In this document: positions 17,179 through 24,429 of the stretch, piece after piece
Numbering within the stretch: position 1 is the stretch's first letter
Layout of the letters: every line of letters begins with the position of its first letter
Virus record (IMG/VR): IMGVR_UViG_3300047300_001178
Coordinates: 1 to 36,561 of that record
Length of the DNA stretch: 36,561 nt
Strand: one strand, 5' to 3'
Origin: a virus
Notes under the pieces: generated by a model
What the model was told of the DNA's origin: nothing
The model's database searches: none
What the model saw: only the letters and a program-made list of their open reading frames with translations
Translations under genes and position numbers: made by a program

Positions 17179-17511
17179 CTAAGCGGCACCATGCAATTGA
17201 AGGAATCGAGTGAGCGTGTCGCGGGCTTCCTTGATGTCTTCGATCTTGGATTTGCCTCCGGTGCGCACACCTGAGAGAAGAAGTTTTTTGGATGCGTGTT
17301 GAATGCAGCCAGATGGGTCTTCGATGTTGAAGAGCTGGTGCACGATGTACACGTCGATCTCTTCGAGACCCTTGACGCTCTTGTAGTACTTAGGGTACCG
17401 CTGAGCCATCGAGGTTTTTTTGGTTTCTGGTTCTGGCGGCGTGCAGAGTTGACAGAATCGAGTGCTGTCCAAAACGGCCCTGCCACAGCTGGGGTTCTCG
17501 CAATGCTTCAT
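17179..17511 (-). CDS. Zinc-ribbon plus DUF3310-like small protein
   Basis: The product is 110 residues. The N-terminal 30 residues contain CENPSCG...FCQLC, two CxxC-type pairs suggesting a zinc ribbon. The rest follows the DUF3310 layout: PKYYKSVKGLEEIDVYIVHQ, then CIQHASKKLLLSG, GKSKIEDIKEARDTLTRFL, comparable with the Y...G...EPID...IKY..R.GKK....DL.KA..YL pattern. Function of the family is unknown; phage members are often near nucleotide-metabolism genes, as here. Start ATG 17511 has AAGGA 6 nt upstream; a terminator-like hairpin lies 20 nt upstream. Confidence 0.72.
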   Translation of the reverse strand: MKHCENPSCGRAVLDSTRFCQLCTPPEPETKKTSMAQRYPKYYKSVKGLEEIDVYIVHQLFNIEDPSGCIQHASKKLLLSGVRTGGKSKIEDIKEARDTLTRFLQLHGAA

Positions 17512-17530
17512 GCTGTGTCCTTGTGGAGAT

Positions 17531-17553
17531 AAAAAGAGCCCCCGTAGGGGCTC
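17531..17553 (-). terminator. Rho-independent terminator-like hairpin after nrdJ
   Basis: Stem 17536-17542/17547-17553 (7 bp, four consecutive G-C) with a TACG tetraloop on the minus strand, an UNCG-type loop, followed by five T residues (17535-17531). It lies 21 nt after the reductase stop and 20 nt before the next start in the same direction. Confidence 0.82.
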
Positions 17554-17573
17554 TTGGTTTGGTTGAAACAAAA

Positions 17574-19514
17574 TCAGAGGATTTCGCACACACCTGCTGA
17601 GCAAGCCAACTCCTTGGTATTCACCGTGGTGTCGTCTTTTTCGAGGTTTGCCAATGCTGTCCAATCAAAATTGGGCATTTTGGCGAGCAGTGCTTCATAC
17701 TCTTCTTTCGTGCACTCTTGATAGGGTGCTTGCTTATAGGAGTGGTCGCTATGCGGCAAGAAGCTCACACCAGCAATACGATCGAAGTGGCGGTACACCC
17801 AATCACCAACCCCCATCCACTCGTGATCCTTCACGTAGACGGTGATGGACACGTTGTGCTCAGTCCATTCCTCCTGGAGCATCAAGTAGTGCTCGAGTTG
17901 TTCCAGAGCTGTGCGGTCATTGCGGAAGACTGCATGGCTTGGGGCATGGACTGGGAAGCTGAACACGTCAGTCGAGTGGGGCTTCATTGCATCGTCCTCG
18001 ACAGGGAAACCTTGTTCACGCATCAACTGAGCGAGCGGGTCTTTCTTGTCGGCACGGACTGTGCGGATGTAGTACTCGGAATAACGTGGATGGATGCCGG
18101 AGGCTGAGTCCACCAATTGAGACACGGTGCCTGATGGTTTGACCGTGGTGATTGCTGCTGCTGGGTTGATGCCCAACTGTGCTGCCCAGTTCTTGTTGAC
18201 ATGGATGGCCCATGACTTCATGTCACGGAGCCATTCGCGAGCAACGTCGTTGGTTTGGCTCAGCACAGGGTGATCCATGATGCCGGTCAAGCTCACACCG
18301 AGCAGACGTTCTTCTTCTTGGTTTTTCTTCCAAATCGAACGAACGTGACGGAAGTTGGTCAACATCGACTGGTAGGTACCAATGATGGTGGCCACTTCAA
18401 CCTTGGCCAGCAAATCGTCCAAGGTGTCTTCCTTGCGGATGACGATCTCAGACAAGTTACAGACGCCGGCTGAACGCAGGGTGATCTCCGCGCATGGGTT
18501 GGTACCCACGATCTTGGTGTGATCACGACGGCCGGTCTCAATCGCTTTGTTGATAGCAGCTTGGCGATTGAAAATGCCGCGCTCACCAGACTTGCTTTCG
18601 ATCAACGACAGCCATTCCTTCATGAAGAGCTCCATACCTGGGCGCTCTGTGTAGGCAGCTGAGTTGTTGGCCAACGCGCGCTGGGGTTCGATGACCCACC
18701 ACTGACCGTTCTTGGCGCCGCGCATACGGTCATCGCTGAGGTTGCTCAACGAGATCAATGCAGAGCGGCGCACACCGCCTACGACTACGATGTCAGCGAT
18801 CTTGCAGACGAGGTCATGGCATTCGATGGAAGTCAGCTTGCGGCCCACGGCGCCTTTGAACAGATCCACGCAGAACGTGAAGAGGTCAACGAGCGGTTGG
18901 GGACCAGATGCACGACCACCAAAGGTCTTCAACTTTTCGCCGGCAGGACGAATCTTGCTGGTGTCCCACTTGGGGATGTGGCCTGCGTAGAGGTGGTTCA
19001 GAAGTTGGCGAAGAGCCATGGCCCAGCCACCTTTGGAATCACGCACTTCGATGGTCACATCGATAGGCTGCAGCTTTTCAGCGCAACCTACGACGGGCTT
19101 GCCGTCACCATCAAACGAGACTTGAATACCGACGATGGGCAGCTTGGTGATGAACTGACGTTCCACACTAAAGCCAGCACCGGTACCACACATCAAGATG
19201 TACAGGATGTCGTCGAAGGCTCGAATGTCATCGATGGCTGTGAACGAGCAGTTGTAACCAGCCATGGGATCACGCTCGAGAGCAGGACCGGCTGTCATCA
19301 GAGCTCGCATCGAAGGCATCGTTTTCAGATTCACGATCGACTCGTAGATCTTTTCGGTGGGGTAGTGCGGGAACTTGTTGGAGAAGTAGTTCACGTAGCG
19401 CCGCACGGTCTCTTCCCAAGTTTCACGACGCTGTTCGCTGTCGATCCATCGGGCGTAGCGGCTCTTGTGCACATACTCCTGGAGGGGCGTCGGGAGATGT
19501 TTTTCTTGTGGCAT
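17574..19514 (-). CDS. nrdJ: Class II (adenosylcobalamin-dependent) ribonucleotide reductase
   Basis: The product is 646 residues, resembling the monomeric Lactobacillus leichmannii-type ribonucleoside-triphosphate reductase. The catalytic set is complete: C89 (YNCSF), C341 and E343 in NPCAEITL, C352 in VCNLSE (11 residues after C341, as in the type enzyme), and the tail redox pair C638/C643 in ACSAGVCEIL. It reduces ribonucleotides to deoxyribonucleotides using B12, without oxygen and without a second subunit, supplying DNA precursors for the phage. Start ATG 19514 is chosen because the frame above it runs through a terminator hairpin; its ribosome site (AAAG) is weak. ThyX is the next gene upstream. 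Confidence 0.93.
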   Translation of the reverse strand: MPQEKHLPTPLQEYVHKSRYARWIDSEQRRETWEETVRRYVNYFSNKFPHYPTEKIYESIVNLKTMPSMRALMTAGPALERDPMAGYNCSFTAIDDIRAFDDILYILMCGTGAGFSVERQFITKLPIVGIQVSFDGDGKPVVGCAEKLQPIDVTIEVRDSKGGWAMALRQLLNHLYAGHIPKWDTSKIRPAGEKLKTFGGRASGPQPLVDLFTFCVDLFKGAVGRKLTSIECHDLVCKIADIVVVGGVRRSALISLSNLSDDRMRGAKNGQWWVIEPQRALANNSAAYTERPGMELFMKEWLSLIESKSGERGIFNRQAAINKAIETGRRDHTKIVGTNPCAEITLRSAGVCNLSEIVIRKEDTLDDLLAKVEVATIIGTYQSMLTNFRHVRSIWKKNQEEERLLGVSLTGIMDHPVLSQTNDVAREWLRDMKSWAIHVNKNWAAQLGINPAAAITTVKPSGTVSQLVDSASGIHPRYSEYYIRTVRADKKDPLAQLMREQGFPVEDDAMKPHSTDVFSFPVHAPSHAVFRNDRTALEQLEHYLMLQEEWTEHNVSITVYVKDHEWMGVGDWVYRHFDRIAGVSFLPHSDHSYKQAPYQECTKEEYEALLAKMPNFDWTALANLEKDDTTVNTKELACSAGVCEIL

Positions 19515-19542
19515 CGGAGCACTTTCTTTGTTCCTGGAAGAC

Positions 19543-19590
19543 AAAAAAAGAGCCAAGACTCCCCCAGGAAACACCTGGAAGCCTTGGCTC
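19543..19590 (-). terminator. Nested terminator/attenuator hairpin between thyX and nrdJ
   Basis: Outer stem 19550-19557/19583-19590 (GAGCCAAG with CTTGGCTC, 8 bp), inner stem 19564-19568/19574-19578 (CCAGG with CCTGG), and on the minus strand a run of seven T residues (19549-19543). It begins 64 nt after the thyX stop and ends 28 nt before the nrdJ ATG, leaving little room for a separate promoter for nrdJ. Confidence 0.78.
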
Positions 19591-19653
19591 AAATTAGCTG
19601 GCTGCTGACCTGCTAATTGAATCGCGGAAGTGGAGTTTACTGGGTTTGGGTCC

Positions 19654-20397
19654 TCAGTAATTGCCCTTGGTCAAAGCCGACCAAGATACTGGGAACAGAG
19701 GTGAAATAATTTGGTTTACTTGCTCCGCAAGTTCTTGTATTTCCTTCTGCGCATGGGAATCGGAGCGTTGGTTGTAGAAGTTGGCAAACGCATACAGCGA
19801 GCCGGTCCACACCCAATTCACCTCACAGCCCTGGGGCAGGAAGAAGCGCGCTTGCTCTGGACACACGCCGTCTTTGATGGCGTCCTCGTAGAGGTCAATC
19901 ATCTTGCTGGTTTCGTTCCAGTACTTGGCCATCCAGAAGCCATTGCGTGGGTGCTCGCCTGAAGAGCCCTGCTTGACGTTTGCTGCCTTCTCACGGAAGC
20001 GCTCAGGCAGGTAGATCTCTGGACGGGAGCTGATGTAGCGGCGACTCTCTTCTGATTCCACGAAGCCGATCTTGTGCTTGAAGCACTGGACACGGATTGG
20101 AACCGGTGCGGCCATGCGCAGCGTGACGTGCGGGTGCCCGAAGGGCACCCAATGCTCGGGAATGCTGCGCAGGTACACAGCCATGTCATGGAGCTGCTTA
20201 GGCGTCATGCCGTGCGGGGTACCGATCTTTTTCAGCAAAGCTTCCCAGTCGCCTGACTGCATACCGCGAGCCAGGAACTGGATGAGCTTGTTGTTTTGCT
20301 CGTCCGAGAAGTTCTCGGCCAGCTTGGCAAAGGACTGACGGGCGTAGTTGGCAACATCGCGGTCGGTGAGATAATGGGCTAAATATTCTGCTTTCAT
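19654..20397 (-). CDS. thyX: Flavin-dependent thymidylate synthase
   Basis: The product is 247 residues. The ThyX signature region appears as PIRVQCFKHKIGF followed by ESEESRRY (residues 100-121), a variant of the RHR...S motif with K107-H108-K109 in place of RHR. Other family parts are HVTLRM (90-95), ARFFLPQG (183-190), and the C-terminal FANFYNQR...HAQKEIQELA (204-224). It methylates dUMP to dTMP with FAD/NADPH and methylene-tetrahydrofolate. With nrdJ it makes a compact deoxynucleotide supply module. Start ATG 20397 has only a purine-rich GAGAGAAA upstream. Confidence 0.9.
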   Translation of the reverse strand: MKAEYLAHYLTDRDVANYARQSFAKLAENFSDEQNNKLIQFLARGMQSGDWEALLKKIGTPHGMTPKQLHDMAVYLRSIPEHWVPFGHPHVTLRMAAPVPIRVQCFKHKIGFVESEESRRYISSRPEIYLPERFREKAANVKQGSSGEHPRNGFWMAKYWNETSKMIDLYEDAIKDGVCPEQARFFLPQGCEVNWVWTGSLYAFANFYNQRSDSHAQKEIQELAEQVNQIISPLFPVSWSALTKGNY

Positions 20398-20436
20398 GGT
20401 TTCTCTCTGGTTGGTTGGGGGAAAAGGGGTGTCTTG

Positions 20437-21531
20437 ATGACCTGTTCTGAAAATACTTGCGGTACCGGAATTGGGTCGGTGATCCTACCCGGGGATCCGG
20501 ACAACAATTCAATTCTTACGGCAACGTCAACATTTGGCGGCATTGAAGTTTCTTGGACAATGCCAAGCACGAATGCGCATGGGGTAGCGTACACAAAGGT
20601 GTGGCGAGGGCTTACTTCTGACTTTGACTCCGCACTGCACATTGCAGATGCTGCAGGGGATCGTTTTTTTGATCGGTCAGACCTCATTCCTGGGATCTTG
20701 ACGACATTCCATTATTGGATTCAGTTTGTCTCTATCAACGGGACAGTCAACGCACTTATTGGGCCTGCTTCTGCAATCCCTCGTCAAACCATTGACCAGA
20801 TCATAGAAAGCCTGTCAGCAAAGATTGACTATGGACTGTTGTCTGCTAGTCTGAAAAGCACAGTAGACAAAGCAGACCTGTACAAGATTGCTCAAGATGT
20901 TGCAAACGCCTCGATACAAGGCGAGCAAATCAGTATCCGCAATGCAGTAGCCTTGGTACAAGCAGATGTTGAAAATGCTTTCGTGCTTATTAGCCTAGAG
21001 ACAGAAGCTCGCCAGAGCGCGGGGAACGCGTTTGCAAGCCAGATCAACACATTGGCTGTATCAACCGGGGAGCATATTGCCACGGTACAAACTACCATGG
21101 AAGCGTTCGTCAATGATCTGGACAACAAGGTTGGCGCGCTGTACACAGCCAAACTAACTGTTGATGGATTGGTAGGGGGTTTCGGTATCTACAACGATGG
21201 CACTGAAGTTGAAGCCGGGTTTGACGTAGACACTTTTTGGGTAGGGCGCACCCAACTAGACAAGAAGAAGCCCTTTATTATTTCTGGTGGTGAGGTGTTC
21301 ATCAACCAGGCAGTGATTCAAGAAGCCTCCATTGACATCGCAAAGATCGACAAAGCCACAATTCAAAACCTGTCGGCACTGAATGCAGACATGGGTACAT
21401 TGACTGCCGGCAAAATCTTGTTTGAGCAACAGGGTGACCCAACAAGTTACACCGTAATTGATGCTGCAAGCCAAAGCCTGCAAGTATGGAATGCCGGCGT
21501 GTTGCGCGTGAAGATTGGGAAATTGTCATGA
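20437..21531 (+). CDS. Tail tip / central fibre protein resembling the C-terminus of lambda gpJ
   Basis: The product is 364 residues. It starts with a fibronectin type III-like domain (about 25-120: GGIEVSWTMP...YTKVWRG...YWIQFVSING). The middle is helical, and about 225-350 follow the gpJ C-terminal pattern (DUF1983-like): LYTAKLTVDGLVGGFGIYND, FWVGR, PFIISGGEVFINQA and a repeated IDIAKIDKATIQNLSALNADMGTLTAGK. Full gpJ proteins exceed 1,000 residues, so this is a minimal or split version. ATG 20437 has AAAAGGGG 7 nt upstream; TTG 20434 is possible. It diverges from thyX with only 39 bp between starts and ends ATGA-coupled to the next gene. Confidence 0.78.
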   Translation: MTCSENTCGTGIGSVILPGDPDNNSILTATSTFGGIEVSWTMPSTNAHGVAYTKVWRGLTSDFDSALHIADAAGDRFFDRSDLIPGILTTFHYWIQFVSINGTVNALIGPASAIPRQTIDQIIESLSAKIDYGLLSASLKSTVDKADLYKIAQDVANASIQGEQISIRNAVALVQADVENAFVLISLETEARQSAGNAFASQINTLAVSTGEHIATVQTTMEAFVNDLDNKVGALYTAKLTVDGLVGGFGIYNDGTEVEAGFDVDTFWVGRTQLDKKKPFIISGGEVFINQAVIQEASIDIAKIDKATIQNLSALNADMGTLTAGKILFEQQGDPTSYTVIDAASQSLQVWNAGVLRVKIGKLS

Positions 21532-21809
21532 GCCATGGCTTAGCTACTTTTAAGTCAAACGGTGCTTTGTCTTTTTCTTCTGATGACGTTACTTGGAACC
21601 AGGTGGATTTCTTTTACGTTACAGGCAACAGCGACACTACAAAAGATTTTCCTGTGTTAGCAGGTAAAGAAGTAATGGTGGTGCAGATCATGATTGATGC
21701 CCCACCAATTGACCGCAAAGCGCTTGCGCACACCATCATTGTTTCTGGGACAAGCGTGCAGGTATCTGGTGGCTCCGAGAAAGCTTACATTTTGGTGTTG
21801 ATGCGATGA
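21528..21809 (+). CDS. Small tail-associated protein
   Basis: The product is 93 residues, starting at ATG 21528 which overlaps the upstream stop (ATGA). It is strand-rich and opens MSHGLATFKSNGALSFSSD, closely similar to the opening of the next protein (MTHGFLATNNSGQVLISSE), so the two appear to share a structural domain. The family is met next to gpJ-like genes in tailed phages and is likely part of the tail tip; its function is not known. Confidence 0.75.
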   Translation: MSHGLATFKSNGALSFSSDDVTWNQVDFFYVTGNSDTTKDFPVLAGKEVMVVQIMIDAPPIDRKALAHTIIVSGTSVQVSGGSEKAYILVLMR

Positions 21810-22726
21810 CTCATGGATTTTTAGCAACAAACAATAGCGGACAAGTCCTGATCTCAAGTGAGACCAGGAATCTACATTTCATTGGCAAAGCAACCTTAGA
21901 TCGCACAATACGTGCGTTTGACGGTTATGGTGGTTTGAGGCATTTCGCGTTTCGCATCCCATGCGGGGTTGCCCCAGTTCCGTTCTTTACGGCACCCACT
22001 GCTGACTATTACGGCGTGGCTGCTGTACGAGAAGTATCAAGCGGTACCTGGGAAATTGAAATCATTCGATCTGGTATTGGGGCATCTATTCCAGAGGTGT
22101 ATATCTTTGCTGATCCACGAAGCATTGCAGCTCGGGATTCTGATTATGGTTTGTTGGTTTATCGAGACGACGGGACGCCCGCTTTCGATAGCCGCCTATC
22201 CCCTTTAGCAATTACAGGGGGCACAAACGTGGTTCCCCCAAGCAACCCTTTAACAGCGACAGTGTCAGGCCTCAGCGGGAAATATTGCACTAGCGACCCG
22301 GGTGGGAGTATGGGTCCAAACAATTTCAACACAACAGACTTTTCTCCTTTAGGGGACAAACCGATTTACTTTTATTCTTCCGTTGCGCAAGCAGAACGTG
22401 AGTTTGGTTTTTCTGAGAGTGAAGAAGAGTGTGACGGTGTCGATGATGGGTATGGTGGTTGTATTGGCGCACAACGAAACTACAGTTGGACCAGTGTGTA
22501 TTGGGCGTTTTATCGGGGCGGCATTCAACAAGCAGGAAACCAACTGAAAGTTGGGTGGATCACGACAGCTTTTGGATGTAAATGGTCTGAAAGCATGGAC
22601 GGCAGCTTTATTGGTATTGGTACTGGTGGCGACTCTGGCGATGGTGGATCTTGGCCATATTCAAATGAAACACTCAATCTCGCATCTACGGCTGTAATCA
22701 CAGCAAATGGAGCACGGTATGACTGA
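21806..22726 (+). CDS. Tail-associated structural protein
   Basis: The product is 306 residues, ATGA-coupled to the preceding gene. The N-terminal ~120 residues (MTHGFLATNNSGQVLISS, then NLHFIGKATL, later YFIADPR-like IPEVYIFADPRSIAARDSDYGLLVY) form the conserved beta-rich part; the C-terminal ~150 residues are Gly/Ser/Tyr/Trp-rich with several Cys (for example YCTS, EEECDGVDDGYGGCIG) and look like a surface-exposed variable region. A tail tip or receptor-contacting role is inferred from position between the gpJ-like protein and the fibres. No enzymatic motif seen. Confidence 0.75.
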   Translation: MTHGFLATNNSGQVLISSETRNLHFIGKATLDRTIRAFDGYGGLRHFAFRIPCGVAPVPFFTAPTADYYGVAAVREVSSGTWEIEIIRSGIGASIPEVYIFADPRSIAARDSDYGLLVYRDDGTPAFDSRLSPLAITGGTNVVPPSNPLTATVSGLSGKYCTSDPGGSMGPNNFNTTDFSPLGDKPIYFYSSVAQAEREFGFSESEEECDGVDDGYGGCIGAQRNYSWTSVYWAFYRGGIQQAGNQLKVGWITTAFGCKWSESMDGSFIGIGTGGDSGDGGSWPYSNETLNLASTAVITANGARYD

Positions 22727-22928
22727 AACAGTTAAGCCTTTTAAAGTTGTGAACACACGCATAGAAGATGACGGCGAATTGGGTGTGACATACCAAGTTC
22801 AAAAAATAATTGTGCTTGGACGAAGTAAGGTAGAAATTAAGCGGCTAGAGGGGTATATGAGTGTTCCCGTTGGTCAAGATGCTGATGTGTTTTTATTTAG
22901 CGAGTTGTCAAAAGCAGGGTGGTTTTAA
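22719..22928 (+). CDS. Small hypothetical tail-region protein
   Basis: The product is 69 residues. ATG 22719 overlaps the previous stop by 8 nt and has GGAG 6 nt upstream; an in-frame ATG at 22707 is the alternative. The chain is a mixed strand/basic sequence (FKVVNTRIEDDGELGVTYQVQK...). The stop overlaps the next start as TAATG. I do not recognise the family. Confidence 0.65.
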   Translation: MTETVKPFKVVNTRIEDDGELGVTYQVQKIIVLGRSKVEIKRLEGYMSVPVGQDADVFLFSELSKAGWF

Positions 22929-23554
22929 TGCAAGAAACACAATACTCAGGTGACAGCATTCGTCAGATGTTCCTCATCAATGAAGAGGGTGCATCAAACA
23001 TGTTTGAACCTGTACAAGCTAAGTTCCCTTGGGCTATGCAAACAGACTACGTGTCTGTGTCGACACCGACTTTGCATGAAGTATTGGGTGAGCCTGTGGT
23101 CACTTGTGTGTTGCCCCAAGTTCAAACAGCTTTTCTGCTTGGCTTAGACTGCCATCCCATATCCGCTCGCAAATTCTTGCTTGAATCTGGTACGTCGTAT
23201 TTGCGCGCGTATCGACTATTCGAGGGAGACAAACCTGCTTGGGCTCCGGTTTCTGCCAAGATTTTGAGTTACGGCGTCAATATGGTTGACTTTGGGCGGC
23301 CGGCCCCCGAAGGACTTGATACCTTCCAAGACTTCTACTTTTCTGGGGAACCTGCGGATGTTGAAGCACATCTGGGTTTGCCAAAATTAAGGGGAACTTA
23401 CGATACTTACTATGGGGTCACTGTTTTGAACGGTGCTGTGGTTCGCTGTAAGCAATACGTTTACAACGAGCAAACGGCCTACTCAGATTGGGACGTTTGC
23501 TACTGGCTGAAGAAGAAGCAAAAAGAACAAGCTGCAGAGCAATCTATGGTCTAA
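22928..23554 (+). CDS. Hypothetical tail-region protein
   Basis: The product is 208 residues from ATG 22928, sharing the TAATG overlap with the previous gene (AGGGTGG upstream); the frame from 22919 has a weaker GTG. The sequence is beta-rich with many aromatic residues and ends in a Lys/Gln/Glu-rich helix (YWLKKKQKEQAAEQS). No catalytic motif and no family recognised. Position among tail tip genes suggests a structural or assembly role. A 90-nt untranslated spacer follows. Confidence 0.68.
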   Translation: MQETQYSGDSIRQMFLINEEGASNMFEPVQAKFPWAMQTDYVSVSTPTLHEVLGEPVVTCVLPQVQTAFLLGLDCHPISARKFLLESGTSYLRAYRLFEGDKPAWAPVSAKILSYGVNMVDFGRPAPEGLDTFQDFYFSGEPADVEAHLGLPKLRGTYDTYYGVTVLNGAVVRCKQYVYNEQTAYSDWDVCYWLKKKQKEQAAEQSMV

Positions 23555-23644
23555 TACCCCTTAATCAACCGGATGACTGGCATTGCAGGAACTTCCGACA
23601 CGTCGCTAAGTACCACCCGGTAGCAAGCAAGTTGGAGTACACAG

Positions 23645-23974
23645 ATGTCTGGAAGAATTAAGCTAGTTCAAGGCGACACGCGCCCCTTTATTCGCATCAT
23701 CCTTCGAGACGGTGACGGTACCCCAATCAACGTCACAGGTGCCACAGTGGTCTTCAAATTCCGTGAACACGGGATGTTGGAGACTCTTTTTACGACACCT
23801 TGCATCTTGCCAACCGGCGGTGGAGATGGTCAGGCTGTTCTGGTTTTCCCAGAAGGAAGTCTGGATGTTCCACCTGGACATTACGAAGGCGAAATTGAAA
23901 TCCAATACGGTATGGGCGATGTCCAGACTGTGTATGATTTGATGAAATTCACGGTCCGTGAACAATTTTCTTGA
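23645..23974 (+). CDS. BppU-like baseplate/fibre-anchoring domain protein
   Basis: The product is 109 residues. The pattern IKLVQGDTRPFIRIILRDGDGTPINVTGATVVFKFRE is that of the N-terminal beta-sandwich of phage baseplate upper proteins (BppU/DUF2479-like), here as a stand-alone domain; GHYEGEIEIQYGMGDVQTVYDLMKFTV completes the sandwich. Such domains anchor fibres to the tail tip. Start ATG 23645 has GGAG 7 nt upstream. Confidence 0.75.
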   Translation: MSGRIKLVQGDTRPFIRIILRDGDGTPINVTGATVVFKFREHGMLETLFTTPCILPTGGGDGQAVLVFPEGSLDVPPGHYEGEIEIQYGMGDVQTVYDLMKFTVREQFS

Positions 23975-23985
23975 AAGGGTGCCCC

Positions 23986-24423
23986 ATGTCCGCAATGTCT
24001 AACTATCTGGAAAACAAACTGATTGACCAAATTTTCCGTGGTCAAGCCTTCGCATTCCCAGCCACACTGTATGTGGGTCTTTTTAACACCAGCCCCGCTG
24101 ATGCAGGTGGTGGTGCTGAAGTAGCTGGTGATGCCTATGCACGTTCGCAAGTCGACGCCACTTTGATCAACTGGGCAGGAACACAAAGCTCTGGCAGCAC
24201 TACCGCTTCTGATGGTGATACAGCTACCACAAGCAACAACAGTGCAATCACTTTTCCGACCCCTACAGGCTCTTGGGAAGTGGTTACAGCCTTTGGTATT
24301 TTTGATGCTGCAGAGGGTGGTAATTTGTTGTTCTATGGCAACTTGACCATCTCTAAAACCATCAACCCAGGTGACTTGGTTACTTTCCCTGCCGGTACTT
24401 TGTCGCTGCAACTCGACAACTGA
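23986..24423 (+). CDS. Conserved tail/fibre-associated structural protein
   Basis: The product is 145 residues starting MSAMSNYLENKLIDQ. The segments YLENKLIDQIFRG, ATLYVGLFNTSPADAGGGAEVAGDAYARSQV and NNSAITFPTPTGSWEVVTAFGIFDAAEGGNLLFYGNL are typical of a widespread small phage tail protein family found beside fibre genes. It is probably a virion collar/tip component; the precise role is not fixed. ATG 23986 has GAAAGGG upstream; the frame from 23971 starts at a TTG inside the previous gene. Confidence 0.78.
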   Translation: MSAMSNYLENKLIDQIFRGQAFAFPATLYVGLFNTSPADAGGGAEVAGDAYARSQVDATLINWAGTQSSGSTTASDGDTATTSNNSAITFPTPTGSWEVVTAFGIFDAAEGGNLLFYGNLTISKTINPGDLVTFPAGTLSLQLDN

Positions 24424-24429
24424 TAGACC

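Noticed and set aside
18816-19616. 266-codon plus-strand frame opposite nrdJ
   Set aside because: Antisense shadow; nrdJ has a complete catalytic Cys set.
23573-23623. 16-residue micro-ORF in the 90-nt spacer before the BppU-like gene
   Set aside because: No ribosome-binding site and no known family; too short to support.
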